Source of the DNA: Pantoea stewartii subsp. stewartii
GTDB taxonomy: Bacteria; Pseudomonadota; Gammaproteobacteria; Enterobacterales; Enterobacteriaceae
NCBI RefSeq assembly: GCF_008801695.1
Contig: NZ_VZPF01000049.1
Coordinates: forward strand, 1-39,391
Direction of reading: 5' to 3'
Length of the DNA: 39,391 nt
Position numbers and translations under genes: made by a program. Positions 28,422 through 36,912 of the stretch are shown in pieces; positions within the stretch are counted from its first letter, which is position 1, and each line of letters begins with the position of its first letter. The notes below the pieces were generated by a model. That model searched no databases. It worked only from the letters and a program-made list of their open reading frames with translations, and had not been told where the DNA came from.

Positions 28422-29894
28422 TTAAAAATCGATTAATACGCTTTTATAGCGCTGACAGGCCTCAAAGGCCTGGCGGCCCAGATCTTTACCAAAGCCGGAT
28501 CCCTGAAAACCGCCGGTAGGGATAATGAAATCACAGGTGCGGCGATAGCGGTTAACCCACACCGTGCGGCTGTCCAGCGCGCGCATTAAGCGCATCGCCC
28601 GTGGCATGTTCACCGTGTGGACGCCCGCGCACAGGCCAAAGACCGCATGCTGCGCCAGCGCCAGGGCTTCTTCCTCATCGGTAAAGGTCTGAATGGTCAG
28701 CACCGGTCCAAAAATCTCTTCGTGCAGCGCCACGTTATCCGGGCCGACGTTCTCCAGCAGTGTGGGCTGCCAGAACCAGCCTTCTTTCGTATTGTCGTAG
28801 CGTTTTCCACCCACCAGCACCCGCGCACCCTGAGCGACGGACTGCGCAATAATCGTGGCCACTTTTTCACCCTGGCGTGCGTCAATCAGCGGACAATACC
28901 GTGTTGACGCGTGCCAGGTCATGCCGGGCACGGGTTTCTGACAGCGTGCAATCAGCTTTTCTGTAACACGTTCAGCAATGCCTTTCTGAATAATCAAACG
29001 TGTTCCGGACACGCAGGCCTGACCGGCATTCACTGTGAATCCCAGAAAGAGGCGCTCGGCAATCTCGTCGGCGTCACCGGCGTCATCAAAGACCAGCTGC
29101 GGGCTTTTGCCGCCCAGCTCCAGCGTGACCGGTTTAGTGCCGTGCAGGGTCGCCTGGCTCATAATCGCCGCACCGGTGGCAGTGGAGCCGGTAAAGGAGA
29201 CCTTGCGCACCAGCGGATGCGTTACCAGCGCATTACCGGTGACCTTGCCGCTGCCCTGGATCACATTCAGCACACCGGATGGGATCCCCGCCTGCACCGC
29301 CAGTTCGGCCAGACGGGCCGTTGAAAACGGCGTCAGTTCAGACGGCTTCAGCACCACCGCGTTGCCTGCCGCCAGAGCCGGGCCGCATTTCTAGGAAGCC
29401 ATCGACAGGGGAAAATTCCACGGCGTGATTGCGCCGATCACCCCATAGGGCTCAGGCACCAGCATGCCCAGGCTACTGTGCTGCGTTGGAAACACGTCGC
29501 CGCTGTATTTGTCCGCGCATTCGGCATAAAAACGCAGGGCCGCCGCGGTAAAGGGCACTTCGATATTGCGCGCATCGGTGACGGGCCGGGTCGATCCGAC
29601 GGCTTCCAGCTGCGCCAGGTATTCACTGTCTTTTTCGATTAAGTCTGCCCAGCGCGAGAGGGCCGCACCCCGTTCTCGTGGCGAACAACCCGACCAGCCG
29701 CTGCTGATGCGCCGTGCTTCGGCCACGGTCACGGCATCGTCGACGGTACGGGCGTCCGCCTCATGGATCTCTGCATAATGCTGACCGTCAGAAGGCCGTT
29801 TAATGCCCATAGCCTGACCGCTGGCGGATACAAATTGTCCGTCGATAAAGTGTCCGCTGGACAGGTGAACGTCATCGGGATTGAAATCAGTCAT
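28422..29894 (-). pseudogene. NAD(P)-dependent aldehyde dehydrogenase with internal amber codon
   Basis: The reading frame covers 490 codons of a full-length aldehyde dehydrogenase but has TAG at codon 168 (29391-29393), where the family reads PLSMAS-W-K; TGG to TAG is a single change. The next residue pair KCGPAL, usually KxGPAL, shows the frame is unbroken. Beyond the stop the enzyme is intact: catalytic Glu259 in LELGGKSPQL and Cys294 in NAGQACVSG, and the C-terminal GFQGSGFGKDLGRQAFE. Without suppression only a 167-residue N-terminal piece would be made, lacking the active site. It is the second gene of the operon, 33 bp after the D-serine-dehydratase-like gene. A sequencing error at one base is the alternative. 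Confidence 0.92.
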
Positions 29895-29927
29895 ACGTGC
29901 CTCTTGAAAAAAGAAAGGAGCGGGACA

Positions 29928-31061
29928 TCACCAGCCGGTGACGCGATGCCAGACTTCGTGTTCCCCGCTCTGGCTGTCCATTACCTGATACCGGGTGTGC
30001 ATTCCGGCAGTGGCGCAGGCGTGATTGGGCAAAATCCGCAGCCGGGTCCCGAGCGAGAAATCCGTGACCTGGTGACCGCTGTCGGGCGGAATGGCGATAA
30101 TGCCGTGTTCCTGATTGGTGGACGACAGCAGGAGTCCGGTGGATCGCCCTTCGCTGTCACATACCAGACCGTAGCCATAGTCGGTTTTTTGCGAGGCGGT
30201 GCCACGGTCGCGCGACATCGCCATCCAGCCTGCATCGACAAACAGCCAGCCTTTCTCAGCATTTTGGCCAATTACCGTGGTGACAACAGAAAGCGCGATA
30301 TCGTCGGCGGTGCAGACGCCGAGGTTGGTCATAAACAGATCGAAAGTGGAAAACACCCCGGCGCGCACTTCCGTTACCCCGTCTAAATCCCTTACGGCAT
30401 GGGCCGTGGGCGTCGATCCCACGCTAACCACCGGACAGGTCACGCCAGCCGCGCGAAGGCGCTTAGCCGCTTTGATGGCGGCCTGGCACTCCGCCCGTGC
30501 CGCCTGTGCAATCTCGTCCTGCGTACGGCAGTGATACGATTCCCCCGCGTGAGTTAACACCCCTTCGACATGCATTCCGTTCTGCTGCAAATACGCGCCA
30601 ATGTCGGTCAGGGCGCTGTCGTCCGGTTTTATGCCGCCCCGATGACCGTCGCAGTCAATCTCGATAAACACGCTAAAGGCCACCTGATGCTGCTGCCCGT
30701 ATGCAGATATGGCCTGCGCCTGTGTCAGACTGTCGAGCAGAAGATGCACATAAGCACCTAGACGCAGACAGGCCGCGATGCGCGGCAGCTTGTCCGGCGC
30801 AATCCCCACGGCATAAAGGATATTGCGGTAACCTGCGGCAGCAAACGCCTCGGCTTCAGCCAGTGTGGACACCGTGGCCGGTGAAGCCCGGTCACGCAGT
30901 AGCCAGGGGGCCGACTGTACCGTGCGTAGCGTTTTCAGATGGGGGCGAATCTGACAGTGCAGGCTATCAATATGATCGTAGAGCCTGCGGATATTCCGCC
31001 TGAACTTCACTTTGTCCAGCAGCAGATACGGCGTTGTCAGTGAGGAATCGTTAAGCATCAT
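29928..31061 (-). CDS. D-serine/D-threonine dehydratase- or aldolase-like PLP enzyme
   Basis: The 377-residue protein belongs to the fold-III PLP family with an alanine-racemase-like N-terminal barrel and a D-serine-dehydratase-like C-terminal domain. The Schiff-base lysine is Lys43 in RPHLKTLRT. Other landmarks are VFIEIDCDGHRGG, VLTHAGESYHC, SVGSTPTAH and the metal site PNHACAT with His347 and Cys349. As I recall the family, His-x-Cys is the zinc pair of D-serine and 3-hydroxyaspartate dehydratases, whereas D-threonine aldolases use His-x-Asp; this favours a dehydratase. Products would be a 2-oxo acid and ammonia through an enamine, fitting a RidA in the operon. It is the first gene of the operon, with AGGA seven bases before ATG 31061. 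Confidence 0.87.
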   Translation of the reverse strand: MMLNDSSLTTPYLLLDKVKFRRNIRRLYDHIDSLHCQIRPHLKTLRTVQSAPWLLRDRASPATVSTLAEAEAFAAAGYRNILYAVGIAPDKLPRIAACLRLGAYVHLLLDSLTQAQAISAYGQQHQVAFSVFIEIDCDGHRGGIKPDDSALTDIGAYLQQNGMHVEGVLTHAGESYHCRTQDEIAQAARAECQAAIKAAKRLRAAGVTCPVVSVGSTPTAHAVRDLDGVTEVRAGVFSTFDLFMTNLGVCTADDIALSVVTTVIGQNAEKGWLFVDAGWMAMSRDRGTASQKTDYGYGLVCDSEGRSTGLLLSSTNQEHGIIAIPPDSGHQVTDFSLGTRLRILPNHACATAGMHTRYQVMDSQSGEHEVWHRVTGW

Positions 31062-31098
31062 TGTCTGTCCTGAGGGGTTTACTGGATGCTCTCATCAA

Positions 31099-31118
31099 TG
31101 CATTTAGTTTAAAATGCA
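31099..31118. promoter_or_regulatory. Perfect palindrome, probable LysR-type operator
   Basis: TGCATTT (31099-31105) and AAATGCA (31112-31118) are perfect inverted arms around AGTTTA, in the 90-bp gap between the divergent LysR gene and the D-amino-acid operon. It contains T-N11-A spacing typical of LysR recognition sites. No other palindrome of this quality is present in the gap. Confidence 0.65.
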
Positions 31119-31151
31119 GACACACCCAATTAATGATTAGGTTTGAACCTA

Positions 31152-32066
31152 ATGATCAACAGTGACGATCTGCGGTTTTTTCAGGTGATCTCCGCCAGCG
31201 CGACCCTGGCCGCCGCCGCCCGCTATCTGGATATCACGCCACCGTCCGTGACCCAGCGGCTGCAGCACATTGAACAAAAAATGGGCATTAAGCTTATTTT
31301 GCGTCCGGCAAAACGGATCATTCTGACCGACGAAGGTGAAGCGTTATTAGCACGCGCGCGGCTGATTTTGCATGAGCTGGACCAGCTACAGGATGTGATT
31401 GACCAGACCCGAAACCGGATAAGCGGCACGTTGCGGGTACTGGCTCCGCTGGGCTTTGGCTCGGAATATATCGCGCCCTTGCTCTCCGATTATGTTGACC
31501 AGCACCCCGATCTCAGCGTGGATCTGATGCTGTCAGACAACCCGAACTGGATGCAGGCCGATAAATGGGACGTGGCGATCTATATTGGCAACCTGCGGGA
31601 TTCGTCGCTGTACAGCACCCGAATTGCACCTAACCGCCGCGTGCTGTGCGCTTCGCCGGATTATCTGCAGCGCCACGGTGTGCCCACGCATCCCGCTGAA
31701 CTCACGCAGCACCACTGTCTGGTTATCCGTGAAAATGCTGAGGACGTGACTCGTTGGGTGTTTGCGCATCAGCATGACCCGGTCACCGTCAAAATTACGC
31801 CCCGTCTGGCAAGTAACGATGGTCGGGTGATTAAACGCTGGGCGCTGCAAGGCAAAGGGATTATGGTGCGCTCGATCTGGGACATCAGCAGTGAAATTAA
31901 ACAGGGGCGACTGGTCCCACTCCTGCCTGAATTTATGCTGCCGCCCGCCGACATTGCCGCGCTGACCAGCATGCCAGAAATCAAACGCCTGCCCCGTACT
32001 CAGGGCTTTATTACGTTACTGAAAACCACCTTTAGCGCGCCGCCGTGGATGCAGAACGAACAGTAA
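31152..32066 (+). CDS. LysR-family transcriptional regulator
   Basis: The 304-residue protein has the LysR winged helix at the N-terminus (LRFFQVISASATLAAAARYLDITPPSVTQRLQHIEQKMGIKL) and a substrate-binding domain from about residue 90 (GTLRVLAPLGFGSEYIAPLLSDYVDQHPDLSVDLMLSD). ATG 31152 (MINSDDLRFF) is chosen over the TTG at 31143. It is divergent from the D-serine-dehydratase-like operon, with a perfect palindrome in the shared gap, so it is the likely activator of that operon with a pathway amino acid as inducer. No terminator with a T run is visible downstream, and 32067-32334 holds no gene I can support. Confidence 0.93.
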   Translation: MINSDDLRFFQVISASATLAAAARYLDITPPSVTQRLQHIEQKMGIKLILRPAKRIILTDEGEALLARARLILHELDQLQDVIDQTRNRISGTLRVLAPLGFGSEYIAPLLSDYVDQHPDLSVDLMLSDNPNWMQADKWDVAIYIGNLRDSSLYSTRIAPNRRVLCASPDYLQRHGVPTHPAELTQHHCLVIRENAEDVTRWVFAHQHDPVTVKITPRLASNDGRVIKRWALQGKGIMVRSIWDISSEIKQGRLVPLLPEFMLPPADIAALTSMPEIKRLPRTQGFITLLKTTFSAPPWMQNEQ

Positions 32067-32334
32067 GCCACAGGTCTTGTTGGGGGGGACAGGTGTGCTT
32101 CGCGGTCCACAGGGCTTATCAGCCGCTCACGCCAGCTGTTGCGAACGGCATGAGGTCGGAGTAATCAGCGCACAATCACACAGAATGAGTGTGCTTGAAT
32201 CGCTTTGTGTTAGTGACGGTATCGCCAGGCCGGACAGCCCGTGAAAATTGTGCTTAAACGGCCAGGCGTGCTTGACCGTACCCGTGCGCCCGCCTCCAGC
32301 GGATAAATCTTCGTAAAAAAAATTATTTTTTTCT

Positions 32335-32363
32335 GCATCCAGTGACGCCCCTGCTCTCGTATC
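32335..32363 (+). promoter_or_regulatory. Candidate ECF sigma promoter for the FAS1-sigma-anti-sigma operon
   Basis: GCATCC (32335-32340), 17 bases, then CGTATC (32358-32363) resembles ECF promoters, and the upstream hexamer is close to the CCATCC box recognised by SigK-type factors as I recall it. It lies 45 bp before the FAS1 start. An A/T-rich tract (about 32314-32332) immediately upstream could serve as an UP element. If right, the sigma factor activates its own operon. Confidence 0.45.
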
Positions 32364-32408
32364 TCTCTTTGCAAGACACTTATCCACTCTCTCTTATGAG
32401 GATTTACG

Positions 32409-32972
32409 ATGAAAAAGTTCTTCGCTGTTGCCGTAGTTTCAAGCGCATTCCTGTTTACTGCCGCCTCATTTGCCGCAATGGAGTCGGGCTCCGTGATGGT
32501 CGGTGGCGCTGCGATGTACCCTCAGAAAAATATCGTTGAGAATGCGGTGAATTCGAAAGATCACACCACGCTGGTGGCGGCGGTGAAGGCGGCCGGTCTG
32601 GTTGACACACTACAGGGTAAAGGGCCGTTTACCGTCTTTGCCCCAACCAATGCCGCGTTCGCGAAACTGCCCGCCGGTACCGTCGATAATCTGCTTAAGC
32701 CGGAAAACAAAGCGCAGTTGACCAGCGTCCTGACCTACCATGTTGTGGCAGGCAAATACGACATGAAAGCGCTGGAGAACAAGATTAAGCAAGGCGGCGG
32801 TCATGCTGAACTGAAAACCGTTAACGGCCAGCCGTTGTGGATTATGAATAATGGCCCACACAATATTCAGCTGAAAGATGCACAGGGTAACGTGGCCAAT
32901 ATCAGTACGTATGACGTCAACCAGAAAAACGGCGTGATAGATGTGATTGATACCGTATTAATGCCGAAGTAA
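32409..32972 (+). CDS. Secreted fasciclin (FAS1) domain protein
   Basis: The 187-residue protein has a Sec signal peptide (MKKFFAVAVVSSAFLFTAASFA) and one FAS1 domain: NIVENAVNSKDHTTLVAAVKAAGLVDTLQ, the H1 motif GPFTVFAPTNAAFAKLP, LTYHVVAGKYD, and the H2-like end NGVIDVIDTVLMPK. No lipobox, so it is predicted to be periplasmic or secreted. FAS1 domains mediate adhesion or protein contacts. AGGA precedes ATG at the usual spacing. The sigma factor gene follows after 42 bp without a terminator, so the three genes form an operon. In mycobacteria, FAS1 proteins MPB70 and MPB83 are the targets of SigK/RskA, the same trio as here. Confidence 0.95.
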   Translation: MKKFFAVAVVSSAFLFTAASFAAMESGSVMVGGAAMYPQKNIVENAVNSKDHTTLVAAVKAAGLVDTLQGKGPFTVFAPTNAAFAKLPAGTVDNLLKPENKAQLTSVLTYHVVAGKYDMKALENKIKQGGGHAELKTVNGQPLWIMNNGPHNIQLKDAQGNVANISTYDVNQKNGVIDVIDTVLMPK

Positions 32973-33014
32973 TTCTCTATACTCAAACGGAAAATCACAT
33001 CATTCAGGATGATT

Positions 33015-33569
33015 ATGGACAAGGTGCGGGCAGTGGAGCAGGTAACCCTGATGCAGGCGATCGTGAAAGGCGATCGCCTAGCGTTCGAAAAACTGTATCG
33101 GCAAACCTCGCCGCACCTTTTTGCCATTGCCTTACGGATGTTACGCCACCGCCCCTGGGCGGAAGAAGTGCTGCATGACTGCTTTCTCACCATCTGGAGC
33201 AAAGCGGAGACCTATGATCCAGCGCTGAGCGCGCCGATGACCTGGATGACGCAGATCGTTCGTCATCGTTGTATTGACTGGTTACGTAGCGGACAGGCGC
33301 GCATGGCCAGTACAGAAGAACCGCATGATGATGCCCTGCTGGTCGTCGATGCCGACGAACCAGACAGCAGGCCCGATGATGCCCAGGCTGCGCGCCTGCG
33401 TCGCTGTATGGAAAACCTAAGCAGCGAGCAACGGCAGAGCGTTACGCTGGCCTATTATCAGGGCATGTCACACAGCGATATTGCTCACTGGCTACAGCAG
33501 CCGGTGGGTTCGGTGAAAAGCTGGATCCGCCGTGCCATGGCCCACCTTCGGGAATGTGTCGGACTATGA
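33015..33569 (+). CDS. ECF RNA polymerase sigma factor (SigK-like)
   Basis: The 184-residue protein has sigma region 2 (AFEKLYRQTSPHLFAIALRMLRHRPWAEEVLHDCFLTIW, with APMTWMTQIVRHRCIDWLR for promoter melting) and region 4 (LSSEQRQSVTLAYYQGMSHSDIAHWLQQPVGSVKSWIRRAMAHLR). Regions 1 and 3 are absent, as in ECF factors. ATG 33015 has AGG six bases upstream; the ATG at 33009 is too close to it. The stop overlaps the anti-sigma start in ATGA (33566-33569), so the two are translationally coupled. Region 4 spacing and the partner type place it with SigK-like ECFs paired to RskA-type anti-sigma factors. Confidence 0.95.
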   Translation: MDKVRAVEQVTLMQAIVKGDRLAFEKLYRQTSPHLFAIALRMLRHRPWAEEVLHDCFLTIWSKAETYDPALSAPMTWMTQIVRHRCIDWLRSGQARMASTEEPHDDALLVVDADEPDSRPDDAQAARLRRCMENLSSEQRQSVTLAYYQGMSHSDIAHWLQQPVGSVKSWIRRAMAHLRECVGL

Positions 33570-34213
33570 ACAGACAACAACGTGACGATGCACTCTCTGC
33601 CGAGTACGCCATTGGTACGCTGCGTGGCCCCGCCCGGTTACGCTTTCAGACGCGCCTGCTGACCGAGCCAGAGCTGGCCGAACAGGTTGCCAAATGGCAA
33701 ACGTTACTCGCTGGGCTGGACAGTCAGCTGATACCCGAAATCCCGCCGGATCGGGTCTGGAAGAAAATTGTCCTGAATCTGCCCGCAAAACCTTCTGTCC
33801 GCCCTGCCCGCCGCGCCGCACTGGGCTGGATGGTAGCGGCGGCCATTGCGGTCCTTGCTCTTTTTTCCTGGCGCATGTTTTACGTGCCAGAGTTTACCCC
33901 GCTTACCGTCATGAGTGACGCTCAGCAACACAGCCAATGGGTGGTCAGCGCCGACCACGATTTAACCCAGTTACGGGTGACGCCATTGCAGCCGGTGACG
34001 GCTGACAGCCACACCAGCCTGCAGTTATGGCTGATTCCAACAGGCAGTCGTCCCATTTCGCTGGGGTTACTTAACGCTGAACAGGCCACCCAACTGGCAC
34101 TGAAACGGCAAGATTCCCTGAAAAACGCGGTAGTCGCCATCAGCCGGGAGCCGCGGGGCGGCTCACCGACGGGGCAACCCACCGGGCCCGTACTTTACAG
34201 TGGTAAAATATAG
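33566..34213 (+). CDS. RskA-family anti-sigma factor
   Basis: The 215-residue protein has a cytoplasmic anti-sigma domain (EYAIGTLRGPARLRFQTRLLTEPELAEQVAKWQ), one transmembrane helix (about 85-106, AALGWMVAAAIAVLALFSW) and a periplasmic RskA domain from residue 107, ending GGSPTGQPTGPVLYSGKI. RskA proteins hold their sigma factor at the membrane until the periplasmic part is cut by regulated proteolysis. No HxxxCxxC zinc motif is present. ATG 33566 overlaps the sigma stop; an in-frame start at 33554 lies inside the sigma gene and is unlikely. The periplasmic domain is well placed to sense the secreted FAS1 protein or the condition it serves. Confidence 0.93.
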   Translation: MNRQQRDDALSAEYAIGTLRGPARLRFQTRLLTEPELAEQVAKWQTLLAGLDSQLIPEIPPDRVWKKIVLNLPAKPSVRPARRAALGWMVAAAIAVLALFSWRMFYVPEFTPLTVMSDAQQHSQWVVSADHDLTQLRVTPLQPVTADSHTSLQLWLIPTGSRPISLGLLNAEQATQLALKRQDSLKNAVVAISREPRGGSPTGQPTGPVLYSGKI

Positions 34214-34222
34214 GCCCGACAT

Positions 34223-34244
34223 GCAGTGACAGTCCTGTCACTGC
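34223..34244. terminator. Perfect hairpin between convergent anti-sigma and chemoreceptor genes
   Basis: GCAGTGACAG (34223-34232) and CTGTCACTGC (34235-34244) are a perfect 10-bp inverted repeat with a 2-base centre. It is in the 45-bp gap between the convergent genes. There is no T run on either side, so it may stop transcription poorly; a palindrome this tight could also bind a protein. GTGTC/GACAC just downstream forms a second small hairpin. Confidence 0.5.
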
Positions 34245-34258
34245 GTGTCACGGACACA

Positions 34259-35902
34259 TCAGAAATGTTGCCAGTTTGCGTCCTGATTTGCCGCCGATGC
34301 GGTCGCCATCGCGAAGGCGGGTTTGAGCGGCGCCACCGTGCGCGCCTGTACAGCGGGAGCCTCGGTCAGCACGAAGGCGGCAACAAGATCATTCAGTGCG
34401 CCTGCCTGATCCATCAGCGAGCGCGATGCTGATGACGCTTCCTGCACCAGCGCGGCGTTCTGTTGCGTAACGTCATCCATCTGATGCACAGCCTGATGGA
34501 CCTGACTGATGCCCAGCGACTGCTCCTGAGACGCAATGGCAATCTCATCAACCAGATCGGTGACCTGGCGAATTGCATCATTCATGCGCCCCATATTTTC
34601 CCCGACCTGCTCTGCCTGGCTGACGCCCGTTTCCACATAACTCATCGACGATTCGATCAGATCTTTAATCTCCCGTGCGGAGGCCGACGAGCGTTGGGCA
34701 AGATTACGCACTTCACCGGCCACCACGGCAAAGCCACGCCCCTGCTCGCCGGCACGGGCGGCCTCAACGGCGGCGTTGAGTGCCAGGATATTGGTCTGAA
34801 ACGCCACACCTTCAATCAGCGCGATGATGGCGGTGATTTTCTCCGAACTCTGTTTTATGTCGGTCATGGTGCCTAACATGGTGTGCACTTTGTCAGAGCT
34901 GTCACTGGATATCTCACGCGCTTTTTTAGACAACTGGCTGGCAAGACGGGTATTTTCAGCCGTCTGACGAACCGTTTCGCTCAGTTCAGACATGCTGGCC
35001 GCCGTTTCTTCAAGCGACGCGGCCTGCTGTTCGGTTCGTGAGGAGAGATCTTCGTTACCGGCTGAAATTTGCGACGAGGCCGTGCTGACCGAGTGGGCGG
35101 ACCGTTCGACGGCAGACAAAGACTGCGCCACATTCTCCACCAAAGCATTAAATGCTTTTGCCGTTAACCCGATTTCATCTTTACGTGCGTCATCGGCACG
35201 CAGCGTTAAATCAAGCCGCTCGCTGGCGTGCTCCATGGTTGTGCGCATACCATTCAGATGGCGACGAATGCTTAATATAGTACGAACAGATAACGCGCCC
35301 AATATCAGGATAATGACGCTGGAACCGGCGATTAAGGCCCATAAGGTTTGATGATAAACGCGGTTATTCTCTTTTTGAAAAGCCGCGCCCACCTGCACAT
35401 TAAACTGCAGTTGGTTCTGATAACTCTCAATGAGATCACGGATAGACTGCCCCACACCGTCCGGGCCTTGCAACGCGGAAAGAGAATGAGCGTCATCATG
35501 CGAACGCGAGTATTCAAGGAAGGCAGGTAAGCGCGTCTGGATCTGTTTAATCAGTGCCAGCGCATGTTCACTTAACTGCTTATCCTGATCGTTGGTAATT
35601 TCATTTTTTAAATAGAACAGGGTCAGGCCTTTCAGCGTATCCATCTTCGCAGCGATTTCTTTTTCGAACTCAACCGGCTTAGCCGAATCTTTGGCACTCT
35701 GGTGGCGATAAAGCGATACGTTAACCCGATTACTGCCGTTGACCATTTTATCAAGGTCTACAATTGAAGGTAGCGTGTTGTCTTGCACGTACTGAAAACG
35801 CGACTGAAAGCCTGCTAACACCATGATGACGATCACTACCATCGCGACCATGGCGGCGGAGAGTAGAGAAAACGTCAGGAAAAGTCGCTGTGTAATAGTC
35901 AT
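34259..35902 (-). CDS. Methyl-accepting chemotaxis protein
   Basis: The 547-residue receptor has TM1 (about 8-31), a periplasmic four-helix-type domain (32-185), TM2 (about 186-206), a HAMP domain (207-259) and a cytoplasmic signalling helix pair. The hairpin tip [42 protein letters not shown] is intact. Likely methylation helices include [18 protein letters not shown]. It ends NWQHF, matching the NWxxF pentapeptide that recruits CheR and CheB in E. coli Tar and Tsr, so it is a major-type receptor. The ligand is unknown; the periplasmic part lacks an obvious amino-acid-binding signature. It stands alone, convergent with the anti-sigma gene, and a weak sigma-28 promoter lies upstream. Confidence 0.96.
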   Translation of the reverse strand: MTITQRLFLTFSLLSAAMVAMVVIVIMVLAGFQSRFQYVQDNTLPSIVDLDKMVNGSNRVNVSLYRHQSAKDSAKPVEFEKEIAAKMDTLKGLTLFYLKNEITNDQDKQLSEHALALIKQIQTRLPAFLEYSRSHDDAHSLSALQGPDGVGQSIRDLIESYQNQLQFNVQVGAAFQKENNRVYHQTLWALIAGSSVIILILGALSVRTILSIRRHLNGMRTTMEHASERLDLTLRADDARKDEIGLTAKAFNALVENVAQSLSAVERSAHSVSTASSQISAGNEDLSSRTEQQAASLEETAASMSELSETVRQTAENTRLASQLSKKAREISSDSSDKVHTMLGTMTDIKQSSEKITAIIALIEGVAFQTNILALNAAVEAARAGEQGRGFAVVAGEVRNLAQRSSASAREIKDLIESSMSYVETGVSQAEQVGENMGRMNDAIRQVTDLVDEIAIASQEQSLGISQVHQAVHQMDDVTQQNAALVQEASSASRSLMDQAGALNDLVAAFVLTEAPAVQARTVAPLKPAFAMATASAANQDANWQHF

Positions 35903-35966
35903 ATTAAAACCCCGAATATTAAGACGGTAATTCTGTAATTAATGCTGAATAACGCCAGCAATAAAT

Positions 35967-35993
35967 ATATCGACGCTTCAGGCATTAGCATTA
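35967..35993 (-). promoter_or_regulatory. Weak sigma-28 promoter candidate for the chemoreceptor
   Basis: On the minus strand TAATGCTA, 11 bases, then GTCGATAT matches the flagellar sigma-28 consensus (TAAAGTTT-N11-GCCGATAA) at 5 of 8 and 6 of 8 positions with exact spacing. It lies about 65 bp before the receptor start, a plausible position. Confidence 0.3.
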
Positions 35994-36697
35994 ATGTCAG
36001 ATGGTGCTGTTACGCAAAGATATCAGGGCAACACGTTTATTTTCATAAAAACAGATTAGCCCGCTGAATGAGAGTTTGACTATTAAAGGCAGAAAGGAAA
36101 ATTAAAAAGAAGAAGTGATAATGATTAAAAATAAACGAAATTTATTTTCAGCTATCGTTTATCCAACCTTATTTAAAACGACGCACGACATTAATCAGTA
36201 AAAGTTGGCTAAAGACAGCGCAAAATCGTCTTCACCCCCTGTCCACGACACCGTATTTGTCTTTTATTTTTTGAAATTAATTAGCCTTAAAAAATCGCTG
36301 ACAGCATTAATCATAAATAAGGACTATTAAAAAATATTTTTTTAAAACGGCAGAGGCTGCGTGGTGTTTCCTGTACGGGCTGATTACACTTTGAGGAACT
36401 GTTCTGAGCGTGCACGGACGCGTCCGCATGCTGTTACGAGGGAGGCAGCGTTGAGATGAGACCTTATCCGCGTGTGTTGACCTGGCAGGCGAATCACGCG
36501 TCAGGGGGAAACGGTAGCGGTAAAGGGTCAGCGTCAGGCCTCACTGCCGGATAAATCGACAGTTGTATAAAAATGCCGTAAAAATAAAGCGCAAAGCTGT
36601 AAAAATGCAGTACATAACATCACCAGCTACTCCCTAATTCACAGCAAAACGTGTAATGTCATGCTCAGCGTCAACCGGTGTAACTGTCGGTTTGAAG
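35994..36697. other. AT-rich intergenic spacer
   Basis: About 700 bp without a gene I can support. It is much more AT-rich than its neighbours to about 36350 (runs of A/T near 36100-36180 and 36280-36345), then GC-rich to 36540. A 32-codon ORF at 36456-36554 has a purine stretch upstream but no recognisable product. Part of this region must contain the kup promoter unless the miniature element supplies one. Confidence 0.5.
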
Positions 36698-36706
36698 CTT
36701 ATGATG

Positions 36707-36879
36707 GGCTTTGTTGAATAAATGGATTTTATGCTGTGGTACTATGAAAACGGTTGTTTCAGATAACATAAAATCAATGCATTACATGCTTGCGTATGAC
36801 GGTGTTCTGTCTGGCATCAGCGTTTTCTACCAAAACAGTGCAGACAAAACAGAATGATTACCTATTATTCAACAAAGCC
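36707..36879. mobile_element. 173-bp IS903-like MITE with 9-bp target duplication
   Basis: The element starts GGCTTTGTTGAATAA (36707-36721) and ends with the exact reverse complement (36865-36879), the terminal repeat of IS903-type IS5-family elements as I recall it. It is flanked by a perfect 9-bp direct repeat CTTATGATG at 36698-36706 and 36880-36888, the duplication size expected for IS903. It encodes no transposase. Internally GATTTTATG (36725-36733) and CATAAAATC (36767-36775) form another inverted pair. It is therefore a non-autonomous derivative mobilised by an IS903-like transposase. The right copy of the duplication ends 24 bp before the kup start, so the element separates kup from its upstream region. 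Confidence 0.9.
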
Positions 36880-36912
36880 CTTATGATGACGTGAAATACA
36901 ACAGGACATTAA

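Noticed and set aside
32127..32387. Minus-strand 86-codon ORF upstream of the FAS1 gene
   Set aside because: It overlaps the probable promoter of the FAS1 operon, has no ribosome site and no recognisable feature.
36456..36554. 32-codon ORF in the spacer before kup
   Set aside because: A purine-rich stretch lies upstream but too far from the ATG, and the peptide is Gly/Ser-rich with no recognisable motif.
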